From Actinomycetota bacterium (GTDB lineage Bacteria; Actinomycetota; Acidimicrobiia; Acidimicrobiales; AC-14): a stretch of DNA of 33,942 bases. The stretch spans positions 1 through 33,942 of the forward strand of contig VAWU01000067.1 of assembly GCA_005888325.1 (NCBI GenBank), given 5' to 3'. The notes below the pieces were generated by a model. It worked only from the letters and a program-made list of their open reading frames with translations, did not search any database and had not been told where the DNA came from. Below are positions 1-7,817 of the stretch, piece by piece (the stretch's first letter is position 1; each line of letters begins with the position of its first letter). Made by a program: the position numbers and the translations under genes.

Positions 1-2
1 AG

Positions 3-173
3 TGCCACACCACCTCCCTCGACGGGCTGGGGCGCATGTGCGGGTGGCACCACCTGCTCAAGACCAAGGGCTGGGGCTTGGTGGGCGGGCCCGGGTGCTA
101 CCGGCTGACGCCACCGGGCACTGATGTCGCGGAGGCATTTGCGAGTGGCAGTCGAGCACCGCCCCGAGGGTGA
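3..173 (+). CDS. C-terminal fragment of an HNH endonuclease (DUF222/13E12-type), cut by the window edge
   Basis: The frame is open from the first complete codon (position 3) to a TGA at 171-173 and has no start in the window, so only the last 56 residues are seen. The run C-G-W-H-H-L-L-K-T-K-G-W with a preceding C-H and a later G-C-Y-R-L-T-P-P-G matches the end of the HNH nuclease domain in the actinobacterial DUF222/13E12 repeat family, where a cysteine and a His-His pair lie near the C-terminus before a Trp/Pro-Gly-rich tail. These proteins are common in actinobacterial genomes, often in many copies, and their role is poorly defined. The assignment rests on one motif, so it is moderate. Confidence 0.6.
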   Translation, partial: CHTTSLDGLGRMCGWHHLLKTKGWGLVGGPGCYRLTPPGTDVAEAFASGSRAPPRG

Positions 174-240
174 GCCGGTTGGAAGTGTGACGGCGTCGCG
201 GCGTCGAGATCGTGCGCGGCGGCGTCGACGTCGACGCCAC

Positions 241-246
241 TACTCT
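241..246 (+). promoter_or_regulatory. -10 box for the hydroxyacid dehydrogenase gene
   Basis: TACTCT fits TANNNT and ends 6 nt before the GTG at 253, which suggests a leaderless transcript. No convincing -35 is visible. It supports GTG 253 over the in-frame ATG at 124, whose extension is an Arg-rich tract unlike the family. Confidence 0.45.
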
Positions 247-252
247 CCGCCG

Positions 253-1191
253 GTGGCACGCGTCCTCGTCACGCGACTCCTTCCTGATGGCGGGCTCGAC
301 CCACTCGTCGAGCACGAGATCGTGCAGCGCAGCGACGACCGGCCGTTCACCCACGACGAGCTCGTCGCCGCGGTGCCCGGCGTCGATGCGTTGGTGTGCC
401 TGTTGACGGACCGCATCGACGCCGAGGTGATCGATGCCGGGGCCGGGCGGCTGAAGGTGGTCGGCAACGTGGCCGTGGGCTTCGACAACATCGACGTCGC
501 AGCCGCGACGGCGAGGGCCGTCGCCGTGTGCAACACACCCGGTGTGCTCGACGAGACCACCGCCGACCTCGCGTTCGCCTTGATCCTGGCGGCCTCGCGT
601 CTGCTCTCGGAGGCCGAGCGTGACGTCCGCGCCGGACGTTGGAAGGGCTGGGGCATCGACCAGTACCTCGGGCGCGATGTCCACGGGGCGACTCTCGGCC
701 TCGTGGGCTACGGGCGCATCGGTCGGGCCGTCGCCCGTCGGGCCGAGGGCTTCGACATGCGGGTGCTGCACCACGCCCGGCGCGACACCGGATCGCCCGG
801 CTACGTCGCCGACCTCGACGCGCTCGTCGCCGACGCCGACGTCGTGAGCCTGCACGTCCCGTTGTCGGACGAGACGCGGCACCTCTTCGACGCCCGGCGG
901 CTGGCGCAGATGAAGTCGACGGCGGTGCTCGTCAATACGTCTCGCGGCCCCATCGTCGACGAGGAGGCGCTGGCCGTGGCGCTCGAGGCCGGCACAGTGT
1001 TCGCCGCCGGCCTCGACGTCTACGAGCACGAGCCCGCGGTGCACCCGCGCCTGCTCGCCGCGCCCCGCACCGTGCTGCTGCCCCACGTCGGGAGCGCCAG
1101 CGTCGCCACCCGCACGCGCATGGCACGGGTCGCGTCGGAGGGCGTACGGGCCGTGCTGGCAGGTGAGCGCCCGGCCAACCTGGTGACATGA
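253..1191 (+). CDS. D-2-hydroxyacid dehydrogenase (glyoxylate/hydroxypyruvate reductase-like)
   Basis: A 312-residue NAD(P)-dependent dehydrogenase of the D-isomer-specific 2-hydroxyacid family, which interconverts 2-oxoacids and D-2-hydroxyacids in the cytoplasm. The Rossmann motif GYGRIG lies at residues 152-157. The catalytic triad is visible: Arg231 in NTSRG, Glu260 in the E-H-E-P segment and His278 in LPHVGS. Length is normal for the family (310-330). The GTG start is chosen because the protein then begins with the expected first beta strand (ARVLVTRLLP) and a -10 box lies just upstream. The stop overlaps the next gene by 4 bp (ATGA), so the two are probably translated together. The substrate cannot be told from sequence; glyoxylate reductase is the closest general match. 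Confidence 0.88.
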   Translation: MARVLVTRLLPDGGLDPLVEHEIVQRSDDRPFTHDELVAAVPGVDALVCLLTDRIDAEVIDAGAGRLKVVGNVAVGFDNIDVAAATARAVAVCNTPGVLDETTADLAFALILAASRLLSEAERDVRAGRWKGWGIDQYLGRDVHGATLGLVGYGRIGRAVARRAEGFDMRVLHHARRDTGSPGYVADLDALVADADVVSLHVPLSDETRHLFDARRLAQMKSTAVLVNTSRGPIVDEEALAVALEAGTVFAAGLDVYEHEPAVHPRLLAAPRTVLLPHVGSASVATRTRMARVASEGVRAVLAGERPANLVT

Positions 1192-1766
1192 CCGCTCTGG
1201 GAAACAAGGTCGGCTGCTATCCGGGCTCGTTCAACCCGCCGACGATCGCCCACCTCGCCGTCGCCGAGGCGGCCCACAGCCAGTGTCGGCTCGCACGGCT
1301 CGACCTGGTGGTGTCACGGGTCGCGCTGGGCAAGGCGGCGCCGGCCGGCCCGCGGTTCGAGGACCGCATCGCAGTTCTCGACACCATCGCCGGCAGCCGC
1401 CCGTGGCTCGGGGTGCGGGTGACCGACGCCCAGCTTCTGGTCGACGTCGCCGCCGGTTACGACGTCGTCGTGCTGGGCGCGGACAAGTGGGCACAGGTCG
1501 TCGACCCCACCTGGTACGACGGCTCGATCGCGGCGCGCGACGCTGCGCTGGCGCGCCTGCCCGAGGTCGTCGTGGCGCCCCGTCCGCCCTGGCCGGTTCC
1601 TCCGGGGCGCGGTCTCCTGCTCCTCGAGGACGTGCACCGCCCGGTCTCGGCCACCGGCGCGCGCACCGTTGAGCCCGCGTGGATGGCTCCCGAGGCGGCC
1701 GCGTTCGACGCCCGGACCGGCGCCTGGACCGACCCCGCGCGTTACCGGCGCGGCGTCGAGGCGTGA
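1188..1766 (+). CDS. NadD-like nucleotidyltransferase
   Basis: 192 residues of the HIGH-type nucleotidyltransferase superfamily. The N-terminal motif GSFNPPTIAH (13-22) is the ATP-binding signature of nicotinate/nicotinamide mononucleotide and phosphopantetheine adenylyltransferases. S-A-T-G-A-R (154-159) matches the SxTxxR second signature. The likely reaction is transfer of AMP from ATP to a (mono)nucleotide. It is about the size of NadD, but the region between the motifs is not closely NadD-like, so it may be a divergent paralogue rather than the housekeeping enzyme. It overlaps the upstream dehydrogenase by 4 bp, which implies translational coupling, and ends 4 bp from a convergent gene. 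Confidence 0.75.
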   Translation: MTALGNKVGCYPGSFNPPTIAHLAVAEAAHSQCRLARLDLVVSRVALGKAAPAGPRFEDRIAVLDTIAGSRPWLGVRVTDAQLLVDVAAGYDVVVLGADKWAQVVDPTWYDGSIAARDAALARLPEVVVAPRPPWPVPPGRGLLLLEDVHRPVSATGARTVEPAWMAPEAAAFDARTGAWTDPARYRRGVEA

Positions 1767-1770
1767 CGCT

Positions 1771-2388
1771 CTAGCGACCCTTCACCCGCGCCGCGTCGAG
1801 CCCGAGCAGCTGGATGGTCGTCGCGCCGTCGCGCAGCCGGGCGAACATGCCCTCCTCCTTCTCGGCCCGCGTGCGGCCCGCGGCGAGCACGTCGTCGAGG
1901 GCGCCCGACGCGATGACCACGACGCCGTCGGCGTCGCCGACCACCCAGTCGCCCGCGCGCACGGCGACGTCGCCCACGCGCACGGGACCACCGACCTCGC
2001 CACCGGTCTCCTTGACGGCGCCGCGCAGCGCGATGCAGCTGCTGAAGACCGGGAAGCCGTGGCGGCGCAGCGCGTCGACGTCGCGCACACCGGCGTCGAT
2101 GACGATGCCGGCGAGGCCACGGGCCTCGGCCGCCGTGGTCAACACCTCTCCCCAGTAGCCCCGTTCGGGGATCCCGTCCACCTGCACCACCAGCGCGCTG
2201 CCGGCAGGTGCGGTCACGACGCCGACGTGGATGGCGAGGTTGTCACCGGGTGGGCACTGCACGGTGAAGGCCGGCGCCGCGAGCCGGGCGCCCGGCCAGG
2301 CGGCGCGCACGCGTGGGCTCATGGCGTCCGCGCCGGACTCCCCGAGGGTCGCCGCCCCCAAGCCGGAAAGGTCGTCGGCGACGGTCAC
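1771..2388 (-). CDS. RraA-like / 4-hydroxy-4-methyl-2-oxoglutarate aldolase family protein
   Basis: 205 residues from a GTG at 2388, 4 nt after the stop of the alcohol dehydrogenase. The core G-V-R-D-V-D-A-L followed by G-F-P-V-F (about residues 100-115) and the earlier G-D-N/V-D-G segments are typical of the RraA fold (HMG aldolase, 'dimethylmenaquinone methyltransferase' in old annotations). Arg102-Asp103 is the metal/substrate pair of the family. The acidic residue usual three positions after the Asp is Ala106, with Asp105 beside it. Members either cleave 4-hydroxy-4-methyl-2-oxoglutarate or oxaloacetate, or (true RraA) inhibit RNase E. The metabolic context favours an aldolase or decarboxylase role. 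Cotranscription with the dehydrogenase is likely. Confidence 0.72.
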   Translation of the reverse strand: MTVADDLSGLGAATLGESGADAMSPRVRAAWPGARLAAPAFTVQCPPGDNLAIHVGVVTAPAGSALVVQVDGIPERGYWGEVLTTAAEARGLAGIVIDAGVRDVDALRRHGFPVFSSCIALRGAVKETGGEVGGPVRVGDVAVRAGDWVVGDADGVVVIASGALDDVLAAGRTRAEKEEGMFARLRDGATTIQLLGLDAARVKGR

Positions 2389-2392
2389 CGGC

Positions 2393-3634
2393 TCACCGCT
2401 GGTCGATCGCGACCTTGATGGCGCCGGTGTCGCCCTGAGTGGCGATGGTGACGAACGCGTCGCGCCAGCGGTCGAGGGGGAACGTGTGCGTGAGCATGCC
2501 GGTGAGGTCGACCCGACCGTCGGCCACGAGGTCGAGGTAGTGGCGGATGCCGTGCTGTCGCCTGCCGTCGACCTCCTCGATCCCGAACGCGTTCGAGCCG
2601 ACCCATGAGATCTCCTTGAAGTAGAGCGGGCTCCACTCCCATCGCCCCGGCGCGTGCACACCGCTCTTGACGAGCGTGCCGCGCGCCTTGAGCAGACGCA
2701 CGCCGACCTCGAACGTCTCGGGCTTGCCGACGGTGTCGTAGACGACGTCGACACCGCCCGGGTGGCACATCGGGAGGCCGGGCAGGCCCTCCATCGTCGG
2801 CCGGAGGCGCCCGCCCGACCAGGCGGCCAGCTCCTCGATGAGCGCCAGCTGCTCGCCGGGCCGCACGACCTTGGCCGCACCCAGCTTCTCCGCGAGCTGC
2901 GCCTGGGCGTCGAAGCGGGCGACCACCGCCACCTCGACATCGGGGTACAGGGCGCGGAGGATGGCGATCGCGCACGAGCCGAGCGATCCCGCCCCCCATA
3001 CGAGCACTCTCCCGCCGGCGGGCGGCGGATGACGGGTGATCGAGTGCAGGGACACCGCGAAGGGATCGGCGAACACGGCGTGCTCGTCGGGGATGGCGTC
3101 GGGCACGGGGATCAGCATGGTGTCGTGCGCAGGCATCAGCTCGGCGTAACCGCCCGTTGCGTCGCGCGAGACGCCGGTGTGGATGCCGGGTGCGAGCTGT
3201 CCGTCGGTGAAGCTCCAGCAGAGGCTGTAGTCGCCCGCGTCGCAGGCCGGGCACACGGGTGAGATGCCGCGCGGCCCGCACGACAGCCACGGGTTGAGCA
3301 CGACGCGCTGGCCGACCTCGAGGTCGCGCGCGTCGGGTCCCATCTCGACGACCTCAGCGACCACCTCGTGCCCCATAACCTGGGGGAACGAGCAGAGTCC
3401 ACTCATGGCGTTGTCGCTGTCGCCTTCGCCGAAGTCGAGCAGGATCTGCTTGGAGTCCGATCCGCAGATGCTCGTCAGGAGTGGTCGCGTGACCACCCAG
3501 TCGGACGCGACGAGGTGCGGCTCGTCGATGTCCTTCAGCGCGACCGGGGTCACTGCGAGGTTCTCGAGCAACTTGTTGCCGTCGGCGGGTGCCTCGTAGG
3601 GGTCGGGCGTCACGCCGAACACCAGTGCCTTCAT
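2393..3634 (-). CDS. Zinc-dependent alcohol dehydrogenase (MDR, formaldehyde/threonine dehydrogenase-like)
   Basis: 413 residues starting at ATG 3634, preceded by GAGGAG with 7 nt spacing; an in-frame ATG at 3667 gives an 11-residue extension without such a site. Catalytic zinc ligands are visible as Cys57 (in ICGSD) and His89-Glu90 (GHE). The structural zinc lobe has Cys119, 128, 131 and 139. The NAD(P) motif is GAGSLG at 214-219. It oxidises an alcohol or aldehyde, with substrate unknown. The residues 268-290 insertion and the long lobe around 115-140 resemble glutathione-independent formaldehyde dehydrogenase-like MDRs. It is first in a two-gene operon with the RraA-like gene and divergent from the phosphoesterase gene, with 87 bp between them. 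Confidence 0.85.
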   Translation of the reverse strand: MKALVFGVTPDPYEAPADGNKLLENLAVTPVALKDIDEPHLVASDWVVTRPLLTSICGSDSKQILLDFGEGDSDNAMSGLCSFPQVMGHEVVAEVVEMGPDARDLEVGQRVVLNPWLSCGPRGISPVCPACDAGDYSLCWSFTDGQLAPGIHTGVSRDATGGYAELMPAHDTMLIPVPDAIPDEHAVFADPFAVSLHSITRHPPPAGGRVLVWGAGSLGSCAIAILRALYPDVEVAVVARFDAQAQLAEKLGAAKVVRPGEQLALIEELAAWSGGRLRPTMEGLPGLPMCHPGGVDVVYDTVGKPETFEVGVRLLKARGTLVKSGVHAPGRWEWSPLYFKEISWVGSNAFGIEEVDGRRQHGIRHYLDLVADGRVDLTGMLTHTFPLDRWRDAFVTIATQGDTGAIKVAIDQR

Positions 3635-3685
3635 CGGTCGCTCCTCACGCGCCGTTCTACACGCCAAACTTCGACGTCGCGAACA

Positions 3686-3714
3686 TTGACGTCGATGTCA
3701 GCGAACTCTACCGT
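3686..3714 (+). promoter_or_regulatory. Sigma70-type promoter for the phosphoesterase lipoprotein gene
   Basis: -35 TTGACG (3686-3691), a 17-nt spacer and -10 TACCGT (3709-3714). The -10 ends 7 nt before ATG 3722, so the transcript is probably leaderless. The -35 lies inside TTGACGTCGATGTCAG (3686-3701), which has the TGAC-N6-GTCA arms of the operators described further along but differs from their consensus at three positions. Confidence 0.65.
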
Positions 3715-3721
3715 CCCCCTC

Positions 3722-4675
3722 ATGATTCGCCGCCTGGTCGTCGCGTCCTGCCTGTTCGCCGTGGTTGCGGTGGGCCTGTCCGCATGTGATCCCCTCAGCG
3801 CCAAGAAGCCGTGCGGGTCCACCGACTTCACCACACCGCCGACCACCTACGACCACGTCGTCTGGATCTGGATGGAGAACAAGCAATACAGCCAGGTGAT
3901 CGGAAACACGACCGACGCCCCCTACATCAACAAGCTCGAGGACAAGTGCGCGTCGGGCAGCAACTACAGCGACGCCGACCCCGGCGGCCCGTCGCTGCCG
4001 AACTACCTGACCGCATCCGACGGGCTCGACCACAACGTCACGCCGTTCACGTTCGACTGCGGGCCCCCGGCCACGCTTCCGTCGGCGTCCACCTGCCAGG
4101 TCACCGGCGACAACGTGTGGCGGCAGGCGCTCGCCGCGGGCAAGACCTGGAAGATCTACGCCGAAGGCATGCCCGCCAACTGCGATACGAGCTTCCAGTT
4201 CCACCGGTACGCGGTCCGCCACAACCCCGCCCCGTACTTCACCGGCGGCACCGACCGCGACTCCTGCAACGCGCGCGACGTGCCGTACGCGCCGAACTTC
4301 GTGAACGACGTCGACAACGCGAGCCTCCCGGACCTGGCGATGATCGTGCCGAACACCTGCCACGACATGCACGACTCCACCGGCTGTGCCACGACCAACT
4401 CGATCAAGAACGGCGACGACTGGTTGAAGGCCAACCTCCCGCACCTCCTGAACAGCGGCACCTACACGGCGGGGAAGACCGCCGTCTTCATCGTCTGGGA
4501 CGAGGACACGCCCGTCCCCAACGTGATCGTGGCGCCGTCGGTCGTGCCCGGCACCGTCTACACCGGCCCGCTCGACCACTACGGGCTGCTGCGCACCGCC
4601 GAGGAGATGCTCGGGCTCTCGTGCCTGAACTCGGCGTGCACCGCGCCGTCGTTCCGGGCCCCGTTCAACCTCTAG
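3722..4675 (+). CDS. Phosphoesterase-family lipoprotein (PF04185-like, acid phosphatase/phospholipase C superfamily)
   Basis: 317 residues. An N-terminal signal (basic MIRR, hydrophobic 5-18) ends in the lipobox L-S-A-C with Cys22, so the protein is probably lipid-anchored outside the membrane. The mature part carries V-W-I-W-M-E-N-K (about 46-54), G-G-P-S-L-P-N-Y (about 88-95) and, near the C-terminus, V-F-I-V-W-D-E-D followed by a G-P-L-D-H-Y-G-L-L-R-T-A-E motif. This layout belongs to the phosphoesterase family that includes AcpA-type acid phosphatases and bacterial phospholipase C. It likely hydrolyses extracellular phosphate esters, with substrate unknown. The start is fixed by the signal peptide and the strong promoter ending just upstream. 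It is convergent with the following SDR, 1 bp apart. Confidence 0.85.
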   Translation: MIRRLVVASCLFAVVAVGLSACDPLSAKKPCGSTDFTTPPTTYDHVVWIWMENKQYSQVIGNTTDAPYINKLEDKCASGSNYSDADPGGPSLPNYLTASDGLDHNVTPFTFDCGPPATLPSASTCQVTGDNVWRQALAAGKTWKIYAEGMPANCDTSFQFHRYAVRHNPAPYFTGGTDRDSCNARDVPYAPNFVNDVDNASLPDLAMIVPNTCHDMHDSTGCATTNSIKNGDDWLKANLPHLLNSGTYTAGKTAVFIVWDEDTPVPNVIVAPSVVPGTVYTGPLDHYGLLRTAEEMLGLSCLNSACTAPSFRAPFNL

Positions 4676-4676
4676 T

Positions 4677-5456
4677 TCATCTAGTCGCGGAGCGGGCCAT
4701 CGCGGCCATGCCCGCGATGAACGAGTCGGGGTCGGCGGTCTTGGCCTCGATGATGGCCTTCATGTCGGGCACGTAGTGCTCGAAGGCGTCGCCCTCGATG
4801 GCGGCCACGATGCCGACCGCCACCTCCTCCGGGGGCACCTTGGGGCCGTCGTAGATGGGGTCGTCGTTGTCGGGAAGGTCCCAGATCTCCGTGTCGATGG
4901 GGCCGGGGTTCACGAGGCGGACCTCCACGCCCGTGTCGAACAAATCGGTGGCCAGCGCCTCGCTCCACCCGCACAGGGCGAACTTGCTGGCGGAGTACGC
5001 CGACTCGTTCAGGTTGCCGAGGCGGCCGGCCACGCTCGACACGTTGACGATGACGCCCGCGTCGCGTTCGAGCATGCGGGGGAGCACCGCGAGCGTCATT
5101 CGCGCGGGAGAGAGGAAGTTGACGCGCATGGTCTGCTCGAGCTCGTCGTTGGTCAGCGCGGTGACATGGCGACGCTTCGGGATGGCGGCGTTGTTCACGA
5201 GCACGTCGAGATGGCCGAAGGCGTCCCACGCCTCGAGCGCCACGCGTTCGGCATGCTCGAGCTCGCCCAGGTCGGCGACCCACATGCGCGAGCGCGGCGA
5301 GGTCGTCATCACACTGTCGAGGACCGCGCGGAGACGATCCTCGCGCCGGGCGACGATGCCGACGGTGGCGCCCCGCCCGGCGAGCTCGCGAGCCAGCGCG
5401 GCGCCGATGCCCGACGAGGCGCCGGTGACGAGGACGTTGCTCCCTTCGACCTTCAT
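4677..5456 (-). CDS. SDR-family oxidoreductase
   Basis: 259 residues of classical short-chain dehydrogenase. The cofactor motif TGASSGIG is at 11-18, NNAA around 88-91, the catalytic Ser at 140-141 (NVSS) and Y-S-A-S-K at 154-158. ATG 5456 is preceded by a TANNNT box 6 nt upstream. It is clearly paralogous to the SDR at 7817-8617: both share the unusual IPKRRHV segment after the NNA motif, a VNFLSP/INFLSP motif and a DLPDN segment near the C-terminus, suggesting the same substrate class. It is transcribed alone and faces the phosphoesterase gene. Confidence 0.85.
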   Translation of the reverse strand: MKVEGSNVLVTGASSGIGAALARELAGRGATVGIVARREDRLRAVLDSVMTTSPRSRMWVADLGELEHAERVALEAWDAFGHLDVLVNNAAIPKRRHVTALTNDELEQTMRVNFLSPARMTLAVLPRMLERDAGVIVNVSSVAGRLGNLNESAYSASKFALCGWSEALATDLFDTGVEVRLVNPGPIDTEIWDLPDNDDPIYDGPKVPPEEVAVGIVAAIEGDAFEHYVPDMKAIIEAKTADPDSFIAGMAAMARSATR

Positions 5457-5462
5457 GCGCCG

Positions 5463-5468
5463 AACGTA
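5463..5468 (-). promoter_or_regulatory. -10 box for the SDR at 4677-5456
   Basis: Read on the minus strand, TACGTT ends 6 nt before ATG 5456, matching the leaderless spacing seen at other genes in the window. No clear -35. Confidence 0.4.
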
Positions 5469-5526
5469 GCCGACGGCGCCGTGAGGAAGCGTCGTCGGCA
5501 AGCGCCGACAGCGAAGCGCCGTACCG

Positions 5527-6945
5527 TCAGAACGAGCCCGAGCGCTCGAGCCGGTACGGCTCTGCGCTCAGGCCGCGCACGGTCGTGACCCGCGCGGTGA
5601 GCGTGGCGGAGTCGTTGCCCCCACAGGACGGCTCCAGCACCGACGCCACCGCGCGTGCGCCGTCGGAGCTGGTGGCCGACCCGAGCAGCCGGCCCGCCGC
5701 GTCCATGACGTCGACGCGTTGCGAAGTGCCGGATGGCGCGGTGAGCGTCACCCGCAGGCGGCCGTCACAGAACAGCTGGAGCCGGTCTTCGACGCGCACT
5801 GCGAACGTGTCGACGTCGTCGGCCGGGACGAGGTTGGCGCTCAGCTGGCGAACGAGCGGGGAGCCGTCGGCGAGCGTGTCGGGTGCCGCCTCGCAGCCGT
5901 TGGCGGTGTTGCCGTCGTAGTCGGCGTGCAGGGCGGTGCACGTACGGCCGTCGGTGAAGGGTGCCGGCACCCCGCCACACGGTTGATAGGGCAGGGGCGT
6001 GCACGGGGCGGGGCCGGGTCGCGACGGTTGCGCGGCTTCGGTCGCGTGCCGCGACGCAAGCCACAGTCCCGCGCCACCGACCGCCATCACACCCGTCAAC
6101 AGCGCGAGCACGGCACTGCGGACGTGGCGCGTCGACCCGGGCCGTCGCGGCAGGCGCATGAGCCCGGTGCCCGCGGTGCCGCCGCGAGCCGACGCCGCTG
6201 ACGGCCGTCGCGCCGGCCGGCGGTCGAGCATGGGCCCCAACCGGCGCCGCAGCGTCGTGGGCACGGTCGGAGGCACCGGCACCCCCCGCGACCGCCCGGC
6301 GCGCCAGAGCACCGTGCGCGGGTCGCCGTTGCCGTACGGCCCGATCCCGGTGAGCGCGAACAGCATGGTGGCCGCGAGCGCGAAGACGTCGCTCGCCGCG
6401 CTCGCGGGCTCGCCACGCGCCTGCTCGGGCGCCATGAACGTCGGGGTCCCGACGACAGCCCCGGCGGCGGTGAGCCCCGCGGTCATGTCGCGCGCGGTCG
6501 CGACGCCGAAGTCCGCGAGCGCGGGCCGTCCGCTCGCGTCGAAGAGGATGTTGTCGGGCTTGATGTCGCGATGGACGACGCCCTGGCGGTGGGCCGCCGC
6601 GAGCGCGTCGAGCAGCGCGTCGAGCAGGTACTCGACCTGAGGTGCGGAGATCGGGCCGGTGGCGGCGACACGGTCGGCGAGCGTGCCCCCGGGCAGGAAC
6701 GGCATGACGAGCACGAGGTCGGTGCCCTCGTCCTCGACCTCGAGCAGGCGCACGATGCCGGGATGGTCGAGCCGGCGCAGCAGCTCGGCCTCCCGCCGCA
6801 GGCGTCGGTGGGCCTCGTCGACCTGGGCGGCGGAGCCGTGCATGTGGATGCGCTTGCGCGCCACCGGCCTGCCGTCGGCGTCCTCTGCCAGCTCGACGAC
6901 GCTCATGCCGCCCCGGCCCAGCAGGCCGACGACCCGGTAGGTCAC
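5527..6945 (-). CDS. Membrane serine/threonine protein kinase with extracellular NGCE and PPC-like domain
   Basis: 472 residues from GTG 6945, which overlaps the upstream stop (GTGA). The cytoplasmic kinase domain has the Gly-rich loop GRGGMS (10-15), catalytic Lys31, HRDIKPDN (125-132), DFG (145-147) and G-T-P-T-F-M-A-P-E (166-174), so it should be active (Hanks/PknB type). The lobe after the APE motif is short. A basic linker leads to one membrane segment (about 276-298). The outside part has Cys-rich residues 314-351 with D-Y-D-G-N-T-A-N-G-C-E-A, a motif common in secreted bacterial proteins, then a beta-rich segment (about 368-465) with D-D-V-D-T-F-A-V and P-S-G-T signatures resembling a pre-peptidase C-terminal (PPC) sandwich. 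There are no PASTA repeats. The ligand and targets are unknown. It is the last gene of a three-gene coupled operon. Confidence 0.85.
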   Translation of the reverse strand: MTYRVVGLLGRGGMSVVELAEDADGRPVARKRIHMHGSAAQVDEAHRRLRREAELLRRLDHPGIVRLLEVEDEGTDLVLVMPFLPGGTLADRVAATGPISAPQVEYLLDALLDALAAAHRQGVVHRDIKPDNILFDASGRPALADFGVATARDMTAGLTAAGAVVGTPTFMAPEQARGEPASAASDVFALAATMLFALTGIGPYGNGDPRTVLWRAGRSRGVPVPPTVPTTLRRRLGPMLDRRPARRPSAASARGGTAGTGLMRLPRRPGSTRHVRSAVLALLTGVMAVGGAGLWLASRHATEAAQPSRPGPAPCTPLPYQPCGGVPAPFTDGRTCTALHADYDGNTANGCEAAPDTLADGSPLVRQLSANLVPADDVDTFAVRVEDRLQLFCDGRLRVTLTAPSGTSQRVDVMDAAGRLLGSATSSDGARAVASVLEPSCGGNDSATLTARVTTVRGLSAEPYRLERSGSF

Positions 6946-7817
6946 AACGGCGAGCCTAAACCGCGCATCGCGTCCAACTGCTCGCGGTAGTGGGTGAGCG
7001 AATGGCTCACGAAGCGCAGGTTGAGCACGGTGGCGCCCATGTCGACGAGCTCGCCGGCGAGCAGTCGGGTTCGTTCGGGGTCGCCGACGGGGTCGAGGGC
7101 CCGTTCGGGGGTGAACACCAGATCCAGCGGCGCGACGCGCCGTTCCCAGACGGAGGACTCGCGGGCGCGCGCGAGCATCCGGCGCAGGTCGTCGGGCCCG
7201 AGGCCGAACGGCGTCCAGCCGTCGGCGAGCTCGACGGCCCGCCGGAGCGAACGCGCGGTGCGCCCACCGATCCAGATCGGCACGCGCTCCTGCGGGCTGC
7301 ACGGGTCGACGACGATCTCGTCGTAGCGGTAGTGGTCGCCCCGGTACACGGGGTCGGTCTGCGACAGCGAGGCGCGCAGCGCCCGCAGTGCGTCGTCGGC
7401 GCGTGCACCGCGGTCGTCGAACCGCGCGCCGAGGAGGTCGAACTCTTCGCGGAGCGAGCCCACACCCACGCCGAGGATCAGACGCCCCCCGCACACGCGG
7501 TCGAGGGTTCCGTAGCGCTTGGCGATCTCGAGCGGGTGGTGGTAGCCGAGCACGAGCACGTGGGTCGCGAGCCGGATGCGCGATGTGCGCGCCGCGAGGT
7601 AGCCGAACGTCGCCAACGGGTCCCAGTACCGCGAGCCACGCACCTCGGCGACCGCGCGCGGTACGGCGACGTGCTCGCTGCAGGTGAGATGGTGGTAGCC
7701 GAGGCGATCTGCGTCTTCGGCGACGGCGACGATCGCTTCGAGGTCGGCATCGCGCTCCCAGGGCCCGTGGGCGCGGGGGAGCAGGGTCACGACGGGCGTG
7801 ACGATCCCGAGTCGCAC
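6942..7817 (-). CDS. Luciferase-like (LLM class) probably F420-dependent oxidoreductase
   Basis: 291 residues from GTG 7817, whose last base position overlaps the TAG of the upstream SDR (TAGTG). The N-terminal strand RLGIVTPV, the segment S-R-I-R-L-A-T-H-V-L-V-L, G-R-L-I-L-G-V-G-V-G and the I-W-I-G-G segment are typical of the bacterial-luciferase-like TIM barrel family; in actinobacteria most such enzymes use coenzyme F420, although FMN users exist. It probably performs a hydride-transfer redox step on a small organic substrate. Its stop overlaps the kinase start by 4 bp (GTGA), so SDR, LLM enzyme and kinase are probably translated from one message. Confidence 0.85.
   Translation of the reverse strand: MRLGIVTPVVTLLPRAHGPWERDADLEAIVAVAEDADRLGYHHLTCSEHVAVPRAVAEVRGSRYWDPLATFGYLAARTSRIRLATHVLVLGYHHPLEIAKRYGTLDRVCGGRLILGVGVGSLREEFDLLGARFDDRGARADDALRALRASLSQTDPVYRGDHYRYDEIVVDPCSPQERVPIWIGGRTARSLRRAVELADGWTPFGLGPDDLRRMLARARESSVWERRVAPLDLVFTPERALDPVGDPERTRLLAGELVDMGATVLNLRFVSHSLTHYREQLDAMRGLGSPL

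Noticed and set aside
3368-3721. An N-terminal extension of the phosphoesterase lipoprotein
   Set aside because: It runs antisense to the alcohol dehydrogenase, and the signal peptide with its lipobox begins at 3722 behind a strong promoter.
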